The notes under the pieces: model-generated
Databases searched by the model: none
What the model saw: the letters and a program-made list of their open reading frames with translations, nothing else
What the model was told of the DNA's origin: nothing
Shown: one piece after another, positions 9,803-21,458 of the stretch
Numbering within the stretch: position 1 is the first letter of the stretch
Layout of the letters: every line of letters starts with the position of its first letter
Program-made: the position numbers and the translations under genes
Assembly: GCA_963682055.1 (NCBI GenBank)
Contig: OY821743.1
Location: 33,466,702 to 33,530,701 of the forward strand
From: Primula veris
Taxonomy: Eukaryota > Streptophyta > Magnoliopsida > Ericales > Primulaceae
Direction of reading: 5' to 3'
DNA: 64,000 nucleotides

Positions 9803-12800
9803 TCAATTAGATTGATAATGACATACCCCTATGTCACTTCTTAATGATTCAAACTTGTTTGTATCAAGGGGTTTTGTAAAAATATCTGCTAATTGTCTTT
9901 CAGTTGAAACATGTTCTAAAATTAAGCTCTTTTCTTCAACTAGTTCTCTAATAAAATGATGCCTTAGATCAATATGCTTGGTTCTGGAATGTTGAACTGG
10001 ATTTTTAGCTAAATCTATAGTACTTTTGTTATCACAAAACAGAGTTAATATTTCTTGTTTAACATTATAATCAGTTAACATCTGTTTCATCCAAATTAAT
10101 TGAGTGCATCCACTTCCAGCTGCAACATATTCTGCCTCAGCAGTAGATAAAGATATGCAATTTTGCTTTTTACTGAATCAAGAAACAAGGTTGTTTCCAA
10201 AATAAAAACAACCACCAGAAGTACTCTTTCTATCATCTATGTTGCCTGCCCAATCTGTATCACAGTAGCCACTTAGAAAATGGTTTGTATCTTTAGAATA
10301 CCATAGGCCTAGGTGAATTGTGCCTTTTACATACCTTAAGATTCTTTTGACAGCTAGAAGATGAGGTTCTAAAGGGTTTGCCTGATACCTAGCACACACT
10401 CCTATACTTAAGCAAAGGTCTGGTCTACTAGCAGTTAAATAAAGCAGACTTCCAATCATGGATCTATAGAGACTTGGACAAACACTTTTTCCTTTATCAT
10501 TTCTAGACAATTTAAGAGTGGTACTCATAGGGGTTCTCTTCTCTTTACTCTCACTCAGACCAAACTTCTTAACAAGATTGTCTGCATACTTACTTTGGCA
10601 AAGAAAAATTCCTTTCTCATTCTGTTTAACTTGCAATCCTAGGAAGTAAGTTAGTTCACCTCCACCACTCATTTCAAATTCATTCTTCATATCAGAAATG
10701 AATTCTTCTACCCTTTTATTAGAAGTAGAGCAAAAAACAATGTCATCAACATATATTTGAGCAATTATTATATCCTTTGTAGTTTTCTTGGTAAACAGAG
10801 TTTTATCAACTCCCCCTCTGTTAAAACCTTTTTCAAGCAGAAACTTGGTTAATCTATCATACCAAGCTCTAGGAGCTTGCTTAAGACCATACAAGGCCTT
10901 TTTCAGCAAATAAACATGTTCAGGAAAGTTAGGATCTTCAAATCCCTTAGGTTGACAGACATAAACCTCTTCATTAATCACACCATTCAGAAAAACACTC
11001 TTTATGTCAAGTTGAAACAGTTTAAAATCATACAGACATGCAAGAGATAATAGCATTCTAATGGATTCAATTCTAGCTACAGGAGCAAAGGTTTCATCAA
11101 AGTCAATTCCCTCAATTTGTGTATAACCCTGAGCTACCAACCTACCTTTATTCTTGATAATCACTCCATCCTCATCACTTTTATTTCTAAAAATCCATTT
11201 AGTCCCTATAACATTTTTATTAGAAGGTCTGGGTACTAAAATCCATACATCATTTCTCTCAAATTGAGACAATTCATCCTGCATAGCTAAAATCCATTCA
11301 CTATCTTCTAGTGCTTCTTTTATATTCTTAGGTTCTAACTGAGAAATATAACAAGCAAAGTGAACAACATTATTTCTTTTACCTCTGGTTTTCATACCTG
11401 AAGCTACTTCTCCTATGACATTGTCAAGAGAATGATTTTTCTGAGTCCTTACATAGCGAGGCCTACTAGTTGACTGAACATGAGAACTTTCTTCTTCTTC
11501 TTCTTCAGACTCAGCAGCATTCTGGGTTTCAACTGTGGTTCCAACCTCAGTTGTAACCTCAGTTGCAACTGGACTTCCAACCACTCTGGGACTTCCTGTT
11601 TGTTGAGTTTCTTCTTTCTCTTTTTCTGCAATCTCAGGCTGTTCATCATCACCTGTAATCTCATCAACAGATTTTAGGTCATCAAATAACACATTATAAG
11701 ATTCCATAACACAGTTTGTTCTTTGATTGAAGACTCTAAATGCTCTACTATTCTGAGCATAACCAAGAAAAATCCCTTTATCACTTTTAGAGTCAAATTT
11801 ACCAAGATGCTCTCTATCTCTGAGAATGTAGCAAACACATCCAAAGACTTGAAAATACTTAACATTGGGTTTTCTACCTTTCCATATTTCATAAGCTGTC
11901 ATGGAAGTACCTTTAGTAATATAAATTCTATTAACTATATGACAGGCAGTATTAACAGCTTCAGCCCAAAATCTGTTGGCAAGCTTCTTAGAGTTAAGCA
12001 TTACTCTAGCCATTTCCTGAATGGTTCTATTTTTCCTTTCAACTATACCATTTTGCTGTGGAGTCTTAGGAGCAGAGAACTCATGACTTATACCTAAGGA
12101 GTTGCAGAATTCTCTAAACTTGATGTTTTCAAATTCAGTTCCATGATCACTTCTAATCCAAGCAATATTACCACTAGTGGAACCCTTTTCAAGTTGTAGT
12201 TTTAAGCATAGAGTTTTGAATAGTTCAAAAGTTTCAGACTTATCCTTTAAGAACACTACCCAAGAGTATCTAGAGAAATCATTTACAACTACCAAAATAT
12301 ACTTCTTACCACCTATACTAGCAGTTTGCATAGGACCCATCAGGTCAATATGAAGAAGTTCTAAGACTCTCTTAGTATAGATTTGACTAGTACTTTTGTG
12401 AATACTTTTGGTTTGTTTGCCTATAGCACAATCACCACAGACACTTTGAGTTTTAGCACTAAGTTTAGGAATTCCTCTTATCAATTCCTTTTTAACAATC
12501 TTATCTAAAGTTTTGTAATTCACATGCCCAAGCTTTTTATGCCAAATATCTACATTATTAGTAGTGGCTTGATTACACCTATTTTGAGGCAATTCTTTTT
12601 CAGCTTTTTCAAACACATAGCAGCTGTTGGTTGATCTAACTCCAGTCATGATTAAATCATTGTTAAGATTAGTAATTAGACACCTTTCTTTGTCAAATTT
12701 AACAGTCATTTCATTATCACAGAGTTGACTGATACTAATAAGATTAGCTTTTAGACCATCTACAAGAAAAACATCCTCAATATTAGGCATTCCAGGTTTG

Positions 12801-14738
12801 TTTAAGGTACCTTTACCAACAATTTTACCTGTATCTCCACCTCCAAACACAACAGTGTTACCTGTAAGAATGGTGACATTTTTTAGGAGACTTGCAGTAC
12901 CTGTCATGTGCTTGGAGCAACCACTGTCAAAATACCAATCATTAGAAGTAACAGCATTCAAAGAGTTAATAACAGCTTTGTTGTTAGTAATTAAGGTGGC
13001 TTTTTCTTTAACTTTCCAGACCCATTTCAAATTTTTATTGACAGAAGCCAACCAGGTTGTCTGGAAAATATACTTTCTATTTCTTTTCAAATAACACTGG
13101 ATTTCAGAATGACCAGGTTTTTTACAGAAATTACACAGCTTCAACCTAAAGTTATTTTTATCCCTAAAGCTATTCAGTTTATTCATGGTTGCAACTTTGG
13201 TTGTAACTGAACTTCCAACCTTCTTTACAAAAACCTGAGTTTTATTCCTGGTTGCAAATCTGGTTGCAACTGAGCTTCTAACCTTATTGTCAAAATCATG
13301 AGTTTTAGCTTTAGCAACAGCTTCAATAAAAGTAATTTTTCCTGTACTTTTACCACCATAGTAACATAGACCACTGATATCTTTAGAGCCTCTAGAATAT
13401 GACAGCATGTCATCTAATTTATCTGAAGCAGAAACATTCAGCAGTTTTATTATCTTTTTAGTTTCAGTAAGTTCAGCCAGTTGTAGTTTAAGCTTCTCAG
13501 TAAGACTTTTAACCTCATCCTTTAGATTAACATTAAGATTGCTTATGATCAAGGTTTGTTTACTCAGACATTTATACTTTTCATACAGAACAAGGTATTG
13601 CTTAGTAATGTTTTCATCAGAAGGTTCTTCCTCATCACTGCTATAGGTTTCAAGAGCAGTTGTAACTATGGTTGAGACATGCTCACAGTCACTTTCATAA
13701 GTAGGTTCTTTTTCAGTGATTATTCCCATAAAATTAACAAAGTTGGAATTATCCTCTTCATCACTGTTGCTCTCAGAATCACTGTCACTATGAGTGGTTA
13801 TATAAGCATTTTTGTTTCTTTTTAAAGTATTTGCACACTCAGCCTGAATGTGACCAAAACCTCTACATTCTCTACAGTGAATCTCTTTAGGCTTGTAATC
13901 TTTGTTATCATTCTCTTTAGAATTCCACTTTCCTGCAGAGTTATTATTGAACCTAGATTCTGTCTTATCCCTTTTCTGAAAGTTTTTAGAAGAACCAGTA
14001 TCATCCTCCTTTTTCTTATAAAACTTTTTGTAAACCTTTTTAGCAAAGAAAGCTAGCTGTTCTTCATCACTCATTTTATCACAGACATTAGATTCAGATT
14101 TCTTAGCTTGAAATGCTATTCCCTTTTCTGGTCTTTTATGTTTAAAGAATTTTAGCTCATGAGTGCTTAGATTTCCTATAAGTTTTTCAAGTTTAAGATT
14201 ATCTAAGTCTGTTGATTCTTCAATAGCTGTAACCTTAATTTCAAACCTTTCTGGGAGTGACCTAAGAGTTTTCTTAACAAGTTTAGCATCACTGTATTTT
14301 TCACCTAAGGTACCAGCTTGATGAGCAATGTGGCAGATTCTACCATTAAATTGTTCAATGTTTTCATCTTCCTCCATTCTTAAGTTTTCAAATTGAGTAG
14401 TTAACTGTTGCAGTTTGAAAGCTTTTACTTTAATAGTTCCTTCAAAAGTAACTTGCAAAATATCCCATGCCTCTTTAGCTGTTTCACAATGAGAAATATA
14501 CCTGAATACACTGAGAGTTACACCAGCAAAAATCAAGTTTATGGCTGTTGAGTTGGCACTTGATTTTCTGTCTTCATCAGCAGACCATCTGTCTTCAGGT
14601 ATAAGAACCAGTTTTCCATGCATGTTCATTCTGCTGTTTGATGAAGGACCTCATTCTGATTTTCCATACTCCATAGTTTACTCCTCCTTCAAGCAATGGA
14701 GGTTTGTTGAAAGCGTTTCCTTCCCTCATTAAGTCCAT
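9803..14738 (-). pseudogene. Copia gag-pol polyprotein, lightly damaged
   Basis: Encodes the capsid-like gag, protease, integrase, reverse transcriptase and RNase H needed for copying. The main open frame runs 14629-10178 (1483 codons). In its numbering: zinc knuckle CRECRGFGH near 250, a second C-C-H-C knuckle (CNFCKKPGH) near 500, protease DSG near 566, integrase HHCC from about 696 and the D-D-E residues near 760, 826 and 863, reverse transcriptase YVDD near 1293, RNase H start near 1450. Two lesions are visible. The natural start is probably the ATG at 14738, whose frame is offset from the main frame, implying a one-base shift near 14.6 kb. A TGA at 10177-10175 interrupts RNase H, with the same frame continuing to 9803. 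Otherwise it looks intact. VAT/VTT-rich stretches encoded by the GTTGCAAC motif occur in two places. Confidence 0.92.
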
Positions 14739-14783
14739 TGTTACTAGAACACAGGATCCACACTAAGTAAGATCTAGTGTGAA

Positions 14784-14795
14784 GCTCTGATACCA
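14784..14795 (-). promoter_or_regulatory. Primer binding site, initiator tRNA-Met
   Basis: The minus strand reads TGGTATCAGAGC, the standard plant copia primer site complementary to the 3' end of initiator tRNA-Met. It lies two bases inside the 5' LTR. It fixes the element's orientation. Confidence 0.93.
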
Positions 14796-15216
14796 ATTGA
14801 AATTCCTATCCGCTGTTCTAGTTGCAGTTTTGCAGTAAGGTTCCAAGTGAGGTTGCAACCACAGTTAGAACCTAGTGTATTAAATGGACAGAACTGTAAA
14901 AAGTTAAATGTATTTAAAATAGATCACAAGCACATTTAACAACGGAGTTCACCTAACTAGGCTACGTCTCCGGGGCACTTACCCAGATTATGATATTATA
15001 AAAAGCTTACAATATAGGACTCAAGTCTTAACGAAAAACACTTAGACTCCCTCTAGGTTTTTCTGCCTATCTCTATATTGCTCCTACTCTATAACTATCA
15101 TTTATAAATCAATGACATCCCACCATTGTTTTCTTTTTAAAGCTCACGTGTATTCTCTCTAGAAAATAAGTTCTTTATAATTTAGAACACACAAATATTA
15201 CAAGCTAAGTTATCAA

Positions 15217-15224
15217 CTTATATA
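15217..15224 (-). promoter_or_regulatory. Possible LTR TATA box
   Basis: The minus strand reads TATATAAG within the 5' LTR, in the right direction to drive gag-pol. The same sequence is present in the 3' LTR. It is a motif match only. Confidence 0.35.
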
Positions 15225-15776
15225 AGTAAAAACAATCCTCTATCTTGAAGGTCTTTTGTGATTGCTTTTGACTTTAATGATTGGCTTCAATCTTTCCAAG
15301 CATTACGTGATTCTTCAGCGTGGATTGACTCCAATCATCATTGGTTGATACCTGTTTAATAACCAGCTTGATTGCAGGAGTTAGTATTTTCCTATAACTA
15401 GGAAACATATAAAAAGATCATATCTTGGAAAGATATCTTTTAAGTATTCATGTAAAACATTAACTCCTAATTTTATTCAATTTTTAAGCATATCATACTG
15501 AATTGATAAGAGACAAAGATTGAAACATGTGATAAAGATTAGTATAAGAATAGAGATATAGAATTATAAATGTAAAGGAAACATAACTAATCTCTTTATA
15601 TCTTTTAGGAAATCTTTCCTTACCACTTTGATATTCTCAATAAACGCATATTAACCTTTTAGAATCATATGAGAATATATCATGCATGTTGTAGAACAAT
15701 TAATAATCAATAGATGACAGCTATGCAGATTTATAGAACAAGACAGAATTCTGCTTACCAGCAGGTTAGAACTAGT

Positions 15777-15883
15777 GGTTGCAACTGAGGTTGCAACTAG
15801 TACTTGAAACCTGTCACTACTGACTTAGTAGGTTGCAACTGAGGTTGCAACTAGTACTTGAAACCTGTCACTACTGACTTAGT
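15777..15883. repeat. Two tandem 54-bp units with GTTGCAAC palindromes in the 5' LTR
   Basis: Copies at 15777-15830 and 15831-15883 are nearly identical. Each begins GGTTGCAACTGAGGTTGCAA, so it holds two copies of the perfect palindrome GTTGCAAC 13 bp apart. They lie 80-185 bp from the outer end of the LTR, where U3 enhancers are expected, and are absent from the truncated 3' LTR. Confidence 0.85.
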
Positions 15884-15967
15884 TCTTAACAACAGTTAGG
15901 ATTTATTTAGTGAAAACCAATAGACAATAAACAATATTTAGACCAGAAATCTGGTCCTAACACTTCA

Positions 15968-17200
15968 CATGCTGCTATCAAATTGTATATTCTTTCTTAG
16001 TATAAAACATATTTATAATTAAGAGTTGAGATCATCAAGATTGTAGAATTTCAAAATTAGCTAGGTGCGTTTGCTGTTCTATATATGGATGTGTTATTAT
16101 TTCGTAAGTTACAGCAATGAATAAATAAATCCTCTTAAAAAACATGATAACATGTGGTTCATTTGATTGATAGCATGGAACGATATATATGGATCAATAT
16201 AATTCAGGACTTCTTTTATTAAATGAAATTTTTCTTTAATAGAAGTCCAAAAAATTTAGTTATATATACGTCCGACTGAACATAGATCATATGGTAAATT
16301 ATGCCCTACATAATTATGAACGTCTATGTAACAACAACTAACTCTACCCCATTTTATTCAAACCAACAAGTGAGATACATATAATGTAGCTTTGATAGAG
16401 TTACACCCACCGGTCCTACCCCCTATCAAACGTTGCATAATAATATAGTGAAGTGTCTACATTCAAATGATTGGGTCTTATGTCATATTTCAAGGTTCAA
16501 CTAGAGTTTATTAGACAAAAAGATATTAATTTGTTTAGTTGGCTGGTTGCAGGCTTACAGCTACTAAGCCAAAAAACTGGATTCTATTTCTTATGAGAAA
16601 ATATTGTGTTCATCTCGCTTACAACTTCAAACTTACTCAGGCCAACCAACGATGAATCGACTTCACAGTTTTTCTACGATATTTTGAGTTGCGCCGATGA
16701 TACCTTATATAGATAGGAGATAATGGAGACGACACAAGAAAATTGTAATGTACCCGAATTGTAAGAGATTGTTGTAATGGCACTGCTAAATAATAGTATA
16801 AAAATGCATACACCATTTTGGTTATTAGTCGCACACACTTCCGCTCTCACAAGTCATATATACATATCAGATACATTCATACAATACAATTGAAAATAAC
16901 AAAGTTAGAATACAATTAATTAATTTTGAAAGTCATGCATACATGCACTGCCGTTTAGGTTATTAGTCACAAAGAAATGAAATATTTAATAGGAGATACT
17001 AGTCGCGTTCATTAGTCATATATAATATTTAAAAGATTTAGTTTTCACCAACCCTAATTCAGCTAAAATTTTGATCAGTCGGGATCTCAAACTCGATCGG
17101 ATGGCCGAATTGACCACACGAATCAACCAAGAAGCCTTAAAGACGAATATATATAATCCTATATAATATCAAATCTCAAAAACTAAGGTCGTATTTGTCC
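15968..17200. other. Intergenic, no gene seen
   Basis: AT-rich DNA to the right of the copia element. Short frames here (for example 16637-16834) have no family pattern. Confidence 0.4.
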
Positions 17201-17288
17201 AAATATGTCATAGCCGAAATATTTCACGAGTTTTTCGCGGAATATTTCGGCTATGACATATTTCGGAATATTCCGCGAAAACTCGTGA
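17201..17288. repeat. Two interleaved inverted repeats (A-B-A'-B')
   Basis: Arm A at 17201-17223 is the perfect 23-bp reverse complement of 17241-17263. Arm B at 17224-17246 is the reverse complement of 17267-17288 with one unpaired base. B starts immediately after A and overlaps the start of A', so the two hairpins cannot both form fully, and the order is that of a pseudoknot. All arms contain AATATT next to CGG/CCG. The open frame 17195-17377 over it is a by-product. Confidence 0.85.
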
Positions 17289-17812
17289 AAATGAAGATAA
17301 ATAGAGAAATAAGAGAGGACGGAGGGAGAAAACGAGGAGAAAATGATGGACATATAAGGAAGAAAAAGAAATTGTGAGTGACTTTAAAAAGTGTTAGTTT
17401 ATGGGAAGAAATAATTTGACATGCATGTGTCTGTTTTTACTAATGTAGTTGCAATACTGTTTTTTACTATTATTTAAATTAATATCTGGTTTATGGGTAG
17501 AGAAGTTCTCAAATTGGCCGCAAATTATGTAAAATTTGTACGTATTTCTGTAGATTATTCACAAAAATAGACCATTTGCTGGTGTACATTGGGGATTCTA
17601 ATCAGTTATTAGTTCGCAGCATGTGCCCTAATAATAGCATCCTGACCGAAACATATACTAATTAATTAGAACTTATTTTTATTTATTTCTACAATTATAT
17701 GCATTTATTGACATTTATATTCCCTTCCCAAAATAGTCCCCTCCTGCTTTTTTATTCCGATTCCATGTGACAAACATCAATTATTAATTAGTCTTTAACT
17801 ATAACTAATTTA

Positions 17813-18221
17813 GAGCATCCATAATAAGTCTCACTTGTTATATAAAATTATTACATAATAAATATATTTTTTATTTACAATAGTGTTGTTAACTAATTTA
17901 TTAAACTTAATGTTGTTAACATTATTATTATATTTAACAACAAATTTAACATTGTTAAATGATAACATGACAATTTCGTTGACCAAATTCTACGTTAAAT
18001 CCTACAATAAACCAAAAATAACACATTTTCTCTTCTTCTTTTTATTTACAATAATATTATTTTTTATCTGAAATCAATTACTTATAAGGTTAACATTGTT
18101 ACAAAAATACATTGACGTGAGACTTATATGATTGTTAAAGTTAACATATATAATTATTATTCAGCATACACATGCGTCACTATTTAACAATAAAAATTTA
18201 ATATGATTATTATGGATGCTC
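17813..18221. mobile_element. Tourist-type MITE (PIF/Harbinger)
   Basis: 409 bp with 15-bp terminal inverted repeats GAGCATCCATAATAA, flanked by TTA at 17810-17812 and 18222-18224, the target preference of PIF/Harbinger elements. The interior is AT-rich and non-coding. Confidence 0.8.
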
Positions 18222-18766
18222 TTACAAATCTGTTGGGAAAGGGAAAAACTAACCAATGACCCCTACATACATTGGTTAAACAAGTTAAACATGCTATTTG
18301 ATGCACTTATTTTAATATACTAATTCATTTATAAAAAAAAAATTATAACTTGAGTATATTAATTATTAAATACATAAAATTGGTAATGGTATATATAAAT
18401 GCATTGATACTTGTATAAAATATAACTTGAATTAGTAGCAAAGTAATTTCATACTTAAATGATACCCAAGTACTACACTCGTTAACCAAATCGAATTATC
18501 AAATACTCTCAGATAACGTGGATGGCATTGCATTTTTATTTTTATCCGGTCAAACTCGTAGTGTCTTGCTATACAAAAGTAAATTATTCTTTTTAGAACT
18601 CGCAAAAGAGGACCAAAGAGAAGAGTCTAAGGTGGGAGGTCACTACGTACTCTCATAAAATTTTTAAATGTATGTCGGCTTACAAGTGATAAAAAAAGAT
18701 ATTATTTTCGTAAATTTTTAGTATATTTTTTTTACTTAATAATTCAAACAAATACTAAAAAACTAA

Positions 18767-18937
18767 AAAAACATCTTTTAACTTGTTTTTTTACACTTTG
18801 ATATCTTATTCGTATAGATTATAATATCTTTTTTAACATTAAAAACAACTTTTAAACTCTTTTTTATATTTTAATATCTTTTTCGTATAGATTATAAGTT
18901 ATTTGTTAAGCTTAAAAACAGCTTTTAAGCTTTTTTT
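18767..18937. repeat. Degenerate 74-bp tandem repeat
   Basis: Two full units plus a partial third, each starting AAAACANCTTTTAA and containing TCGTATAGATTATAA. Non-coding. Confidence 0.6.
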
Positions 18938-18972
18938 ATTGGAGCGAATGATTGGAACTTAAAAAAAATTCA

Positions 18973-19107
18973 TATATAGTACGAATATTGTTCACTTACA
19001 CCAAAATATGAATAGTGCGAATGAAACTTTTTTTATTTGATAGTGCGAATGAATAGTCTTACACTAAACATATATAGTGCAATATTGTTCACTTACACCA
19101 AAATATG
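18973..19107. repeat. Direct repeat pair with ATTGTTCACTTACACCAAAA
   Basis: The stretches at 18973-19010 and 19071-19107 share about 35 bp. They may be part of an old MITE whose ends could not be placed. Confidence 0.4.
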
Positions 19108-19299
19108 CTACGTTAGAACACGTTTTGGTGCGGAAATCGTACCAAAAATGATGCGTCCGTGTTTTAGTGTTGTTGTTTGGAGATGGTCTAAGAGGACTTT
19201 AGAGCAACCTCACCAAGCTTGCCATCTTATGCATTTATCTAAAATTCGAATGGTTGATCCCAAAACTCATCGTTTAGCGGCTAGTTAAATCTAACAGCG

Positions 19300-20635
19300 C
19301 TAAAGTGATTAGCTAGAAATGGCTATTATTATTGAACCAGATGACCTCTAAAAAAAATATAAAACGAATGTAACTCTCCTTAAGTCTCTCTCACTTTTAT
19401 AAAATTAAAAAATATACAAGTATTATTGAATGTAATATAGAGTATAGTAAAGAGCATGATGTTTTATTTCAATGTTAATTAATGAATATCTAAAATTAAA
19501 AAAGTAGGTTTTTTGTGCTAAATTTGGATTATTAGCCTGATGCAGATGATTCTTATCATACTAACCAAATGTATGGTCGGTTCCAGGGTCTTGTAGCTTT
19601 CGATGTATTTTCACAATGTGGGGGGGACCTTTTAAGTAATCAAAAGTTGTAAAATTGATTTTTACAAATCTCCTCATGCCTTTATGTTACATTAAAAAAA
19701 TTATATAATTAGTAATCCAGCAAAATATATCAGTTTAGTTTTTTTTTTTCTCCATCAATATATTAGTTTAGCTACTTGCAGTGAATCAGTGGTACTGATC
19801 ATCTGTGAATTACAACCTAAATACATGCTCATAAGATTTAAATAAGGGTAAAATGAAAAATGTCATTTTTATGTGTACTAGAGGATTTGGTCATGGTGGG
19901 AATCACATTTCCATATGCATTTTACAAGAGGCACATGGTTACTGCAGATTATGATGAGTTGTTTAACGTTTTTATAATGATTGGAATACTTGGTTTTCAT
20001 CAATCATTAATTAAGAATTAAGTACAAGACCGTCAAATAATGGATTTGGTAGTAAGAAAATTAAACTTTGGAAGTACTATCTCATCTATTACATTCGGGC
20101 AAGTGCTTGAAAAGATCGATTGCAAATAGAAACCTTTGAGCATATATTTGCAAGCGGGTCATTTTTTTCAATAAAAGTAAGACAAGTATAAAAGTTTAGT
20201 GCCTGATAATTAAGATACGGGTTATGATACATCCATATATAACAACAATAATATTACACTAGAACAAGTTTGGTTTAATTTTGGTTTTAAAGTTTTAGCA
20301 TATAGTTTATAATATTACTGATGTATGATATATATGAAATGTTGCAGTAATGAACTAATTATTTTCAGAGATGTTGTGATGAGAACAATCATATTTTATA
20401 GTGGAATTTGTATAGATGTACGTTTCTTAAAGAATAAATTATGCTTTTACAGATTCAAAGTAGGGGTTAATTATTGCTTATTTAAAAAAAACAATTGCAT
20501 TATATATCAATTAAGAGTTCTCATCTCTCTCCCAACTTGATCTATTTCGCATATCATTCAGATCTCTCACATGAAAATATCAAAAACATAAGACGTGCCA
20601 TGTGACGTGTGACAATTCATTACATAAAAAATAAT
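19300..20635. other. Intergenic, nothing recognised
   Basis: AT-rich DNA with no gene-like frame and no placed repeat. Confidence 0.4.
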
Positions 20636-20810
20636 CAAATAGCGACAGGATTAGTGACGGTATTTTTTGTTACGGTCTTATTAATGACAGTTTTTGTGAC
20701 GGTTTTGTGACAGTTTAGTCAATTTGCGACAGATTTGTGACAACTTTTTAAATTATCGACAGACTTGTAACGGTTTTGACTTTTATTAAATCAAACATTA
20801 TTTTGTAGTG
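20636..20810 (-). mobile_element. Terminal fragment of a CACTA (En/Spm) transposon
   Basis: The minus strand begins CACTACAAAA at 20810 and is followed within 175 bp by many short subterminal motifs of the type CCGTCAC, CTGTCGC and GTCACAAA, the usual build of a CACTA end. No matching second end with a 3-bp duplication was found nearby, so this is probably a remnant. Confidence 0.6.
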
Positions 20811-21089
20811 ATTCTCAACCTCCAAACCGATTACTGACTAAATTATTTATATTCTGTTTATTATATATATATATATATAATATATCTATGCTTTGACCGA
20901 AATTTAAACCATTCTCTCACTTGTGTATCAGTGTATGGTGTGTTAAATTTCACTACATTGCTAAAAAAAAATTAAAAAAAAACTTATTCACATTTGATTC
21001 TTTTTTAATACCCCTTTATATTAATAGGGCCGCGAGGGGAGAAGTCAGGAATGACTTATAAGGAAAGTCATGAATGACTTATTGGAATT

Positions 21090-21171
21090 TGTCAAATTTT
21101 ACATCAATTAATAAAACAGGTGAAATAAAAAAATTAAATCAATCATTTTTAACAGATATATTAGTGAAAAT
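21090..21171. repeat. Dispersed repeat shared with 22914-23005
   Basis: Both stretches run GTCAAA, TTTACAT, TGAAAT, and end TTTTTAAC then ATATATTAGTGAAAAT. The class is unknown. Confidence 0.5.
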
Positions 21172-21458
21172 GCATAGTCAAAGTTGAAAAAATCATAACT
21201 TTCGGTTGTCGTCCCCAATAATTTGCATTTAGCTTCACCATAACGTTTACCTTATACTAGCCAAATTAATCATACATTAATTAATTAACATGCTTAAAAA
21301 GAAAGTAGAAAAAATAGCATATTTTTGTGCTTTTTTTTAGGAAAAAAATACGTTTAGTACATCAAACTATAGTGTTGTTAACGATTTGGGTACCCATCTT
21401 TCAAATTTTTCAATTTGGGTATATCACACTATAAGAAACTGTCAAATTTAGGTACCGC

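Larger units (their letters stand above)
6517..15962 (-). mobile_element. Sirevirus-like Ty1/copia LTR retrotransposon
   Basis: Full element of 9446 bp in minus orientation. It is bounded by TG (6517) and CA (15962) and flanked by the 5-bp target duplication CTTCA at 6512-6516 and 15963-15967. Order along the minus strand: 5' LTR, tRNA-iMet primer site, gag-pol with protease, integrase, reverse transcriptase, RNase H (the copia order), a roughly 1-kb spacer, a third ORF, polypurine tracts, 3' LTR. A third ORF after pol and multiplied polypurine tracts are reported features of the Sirevirus lineage. The LTRs differ by nine bases over the 603 bp they share, so the insertion is fairly young, but the 3' LTR lacks about 560 bp present in the 5' LTR. 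Confidence 0.93.
14798..15962 (-). repeat. 5' LTR of the copia element (1165 bp)
   Basis: In element orientation it starts TGTTAGGACC at 15962 and ends AATTTCA at 14798, two bases from the primer site. The part 14798-15400 matches 6517-7119. The part 15401-15962, which should be U3, has no counterpart in the other LTR. The outer end is fixed by the CTTCA target duplication, not by the LTR-LTR match. Confidence 0.85.

Noticed and set aside
14784..14795. A tRNA gene suggested by TGGTATCAGAGC
   Set aside because: It is the primer binding site of the retrotransposon; no cloverleaf surrounds it. The same applies to 41454-41465.
15400..15400. Right end of the copia element at the end of LTR-LTR similarity
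   Set aside because: No target duplication fits there, whereas TG/CA ends with CTTCA on both sides fit 6517-15962.
17195..17377. 60-codon plus-strand frame
   Set aside because: It is produced by the interleaved inverted repeats and an A-rich flank, with no start context or family support.
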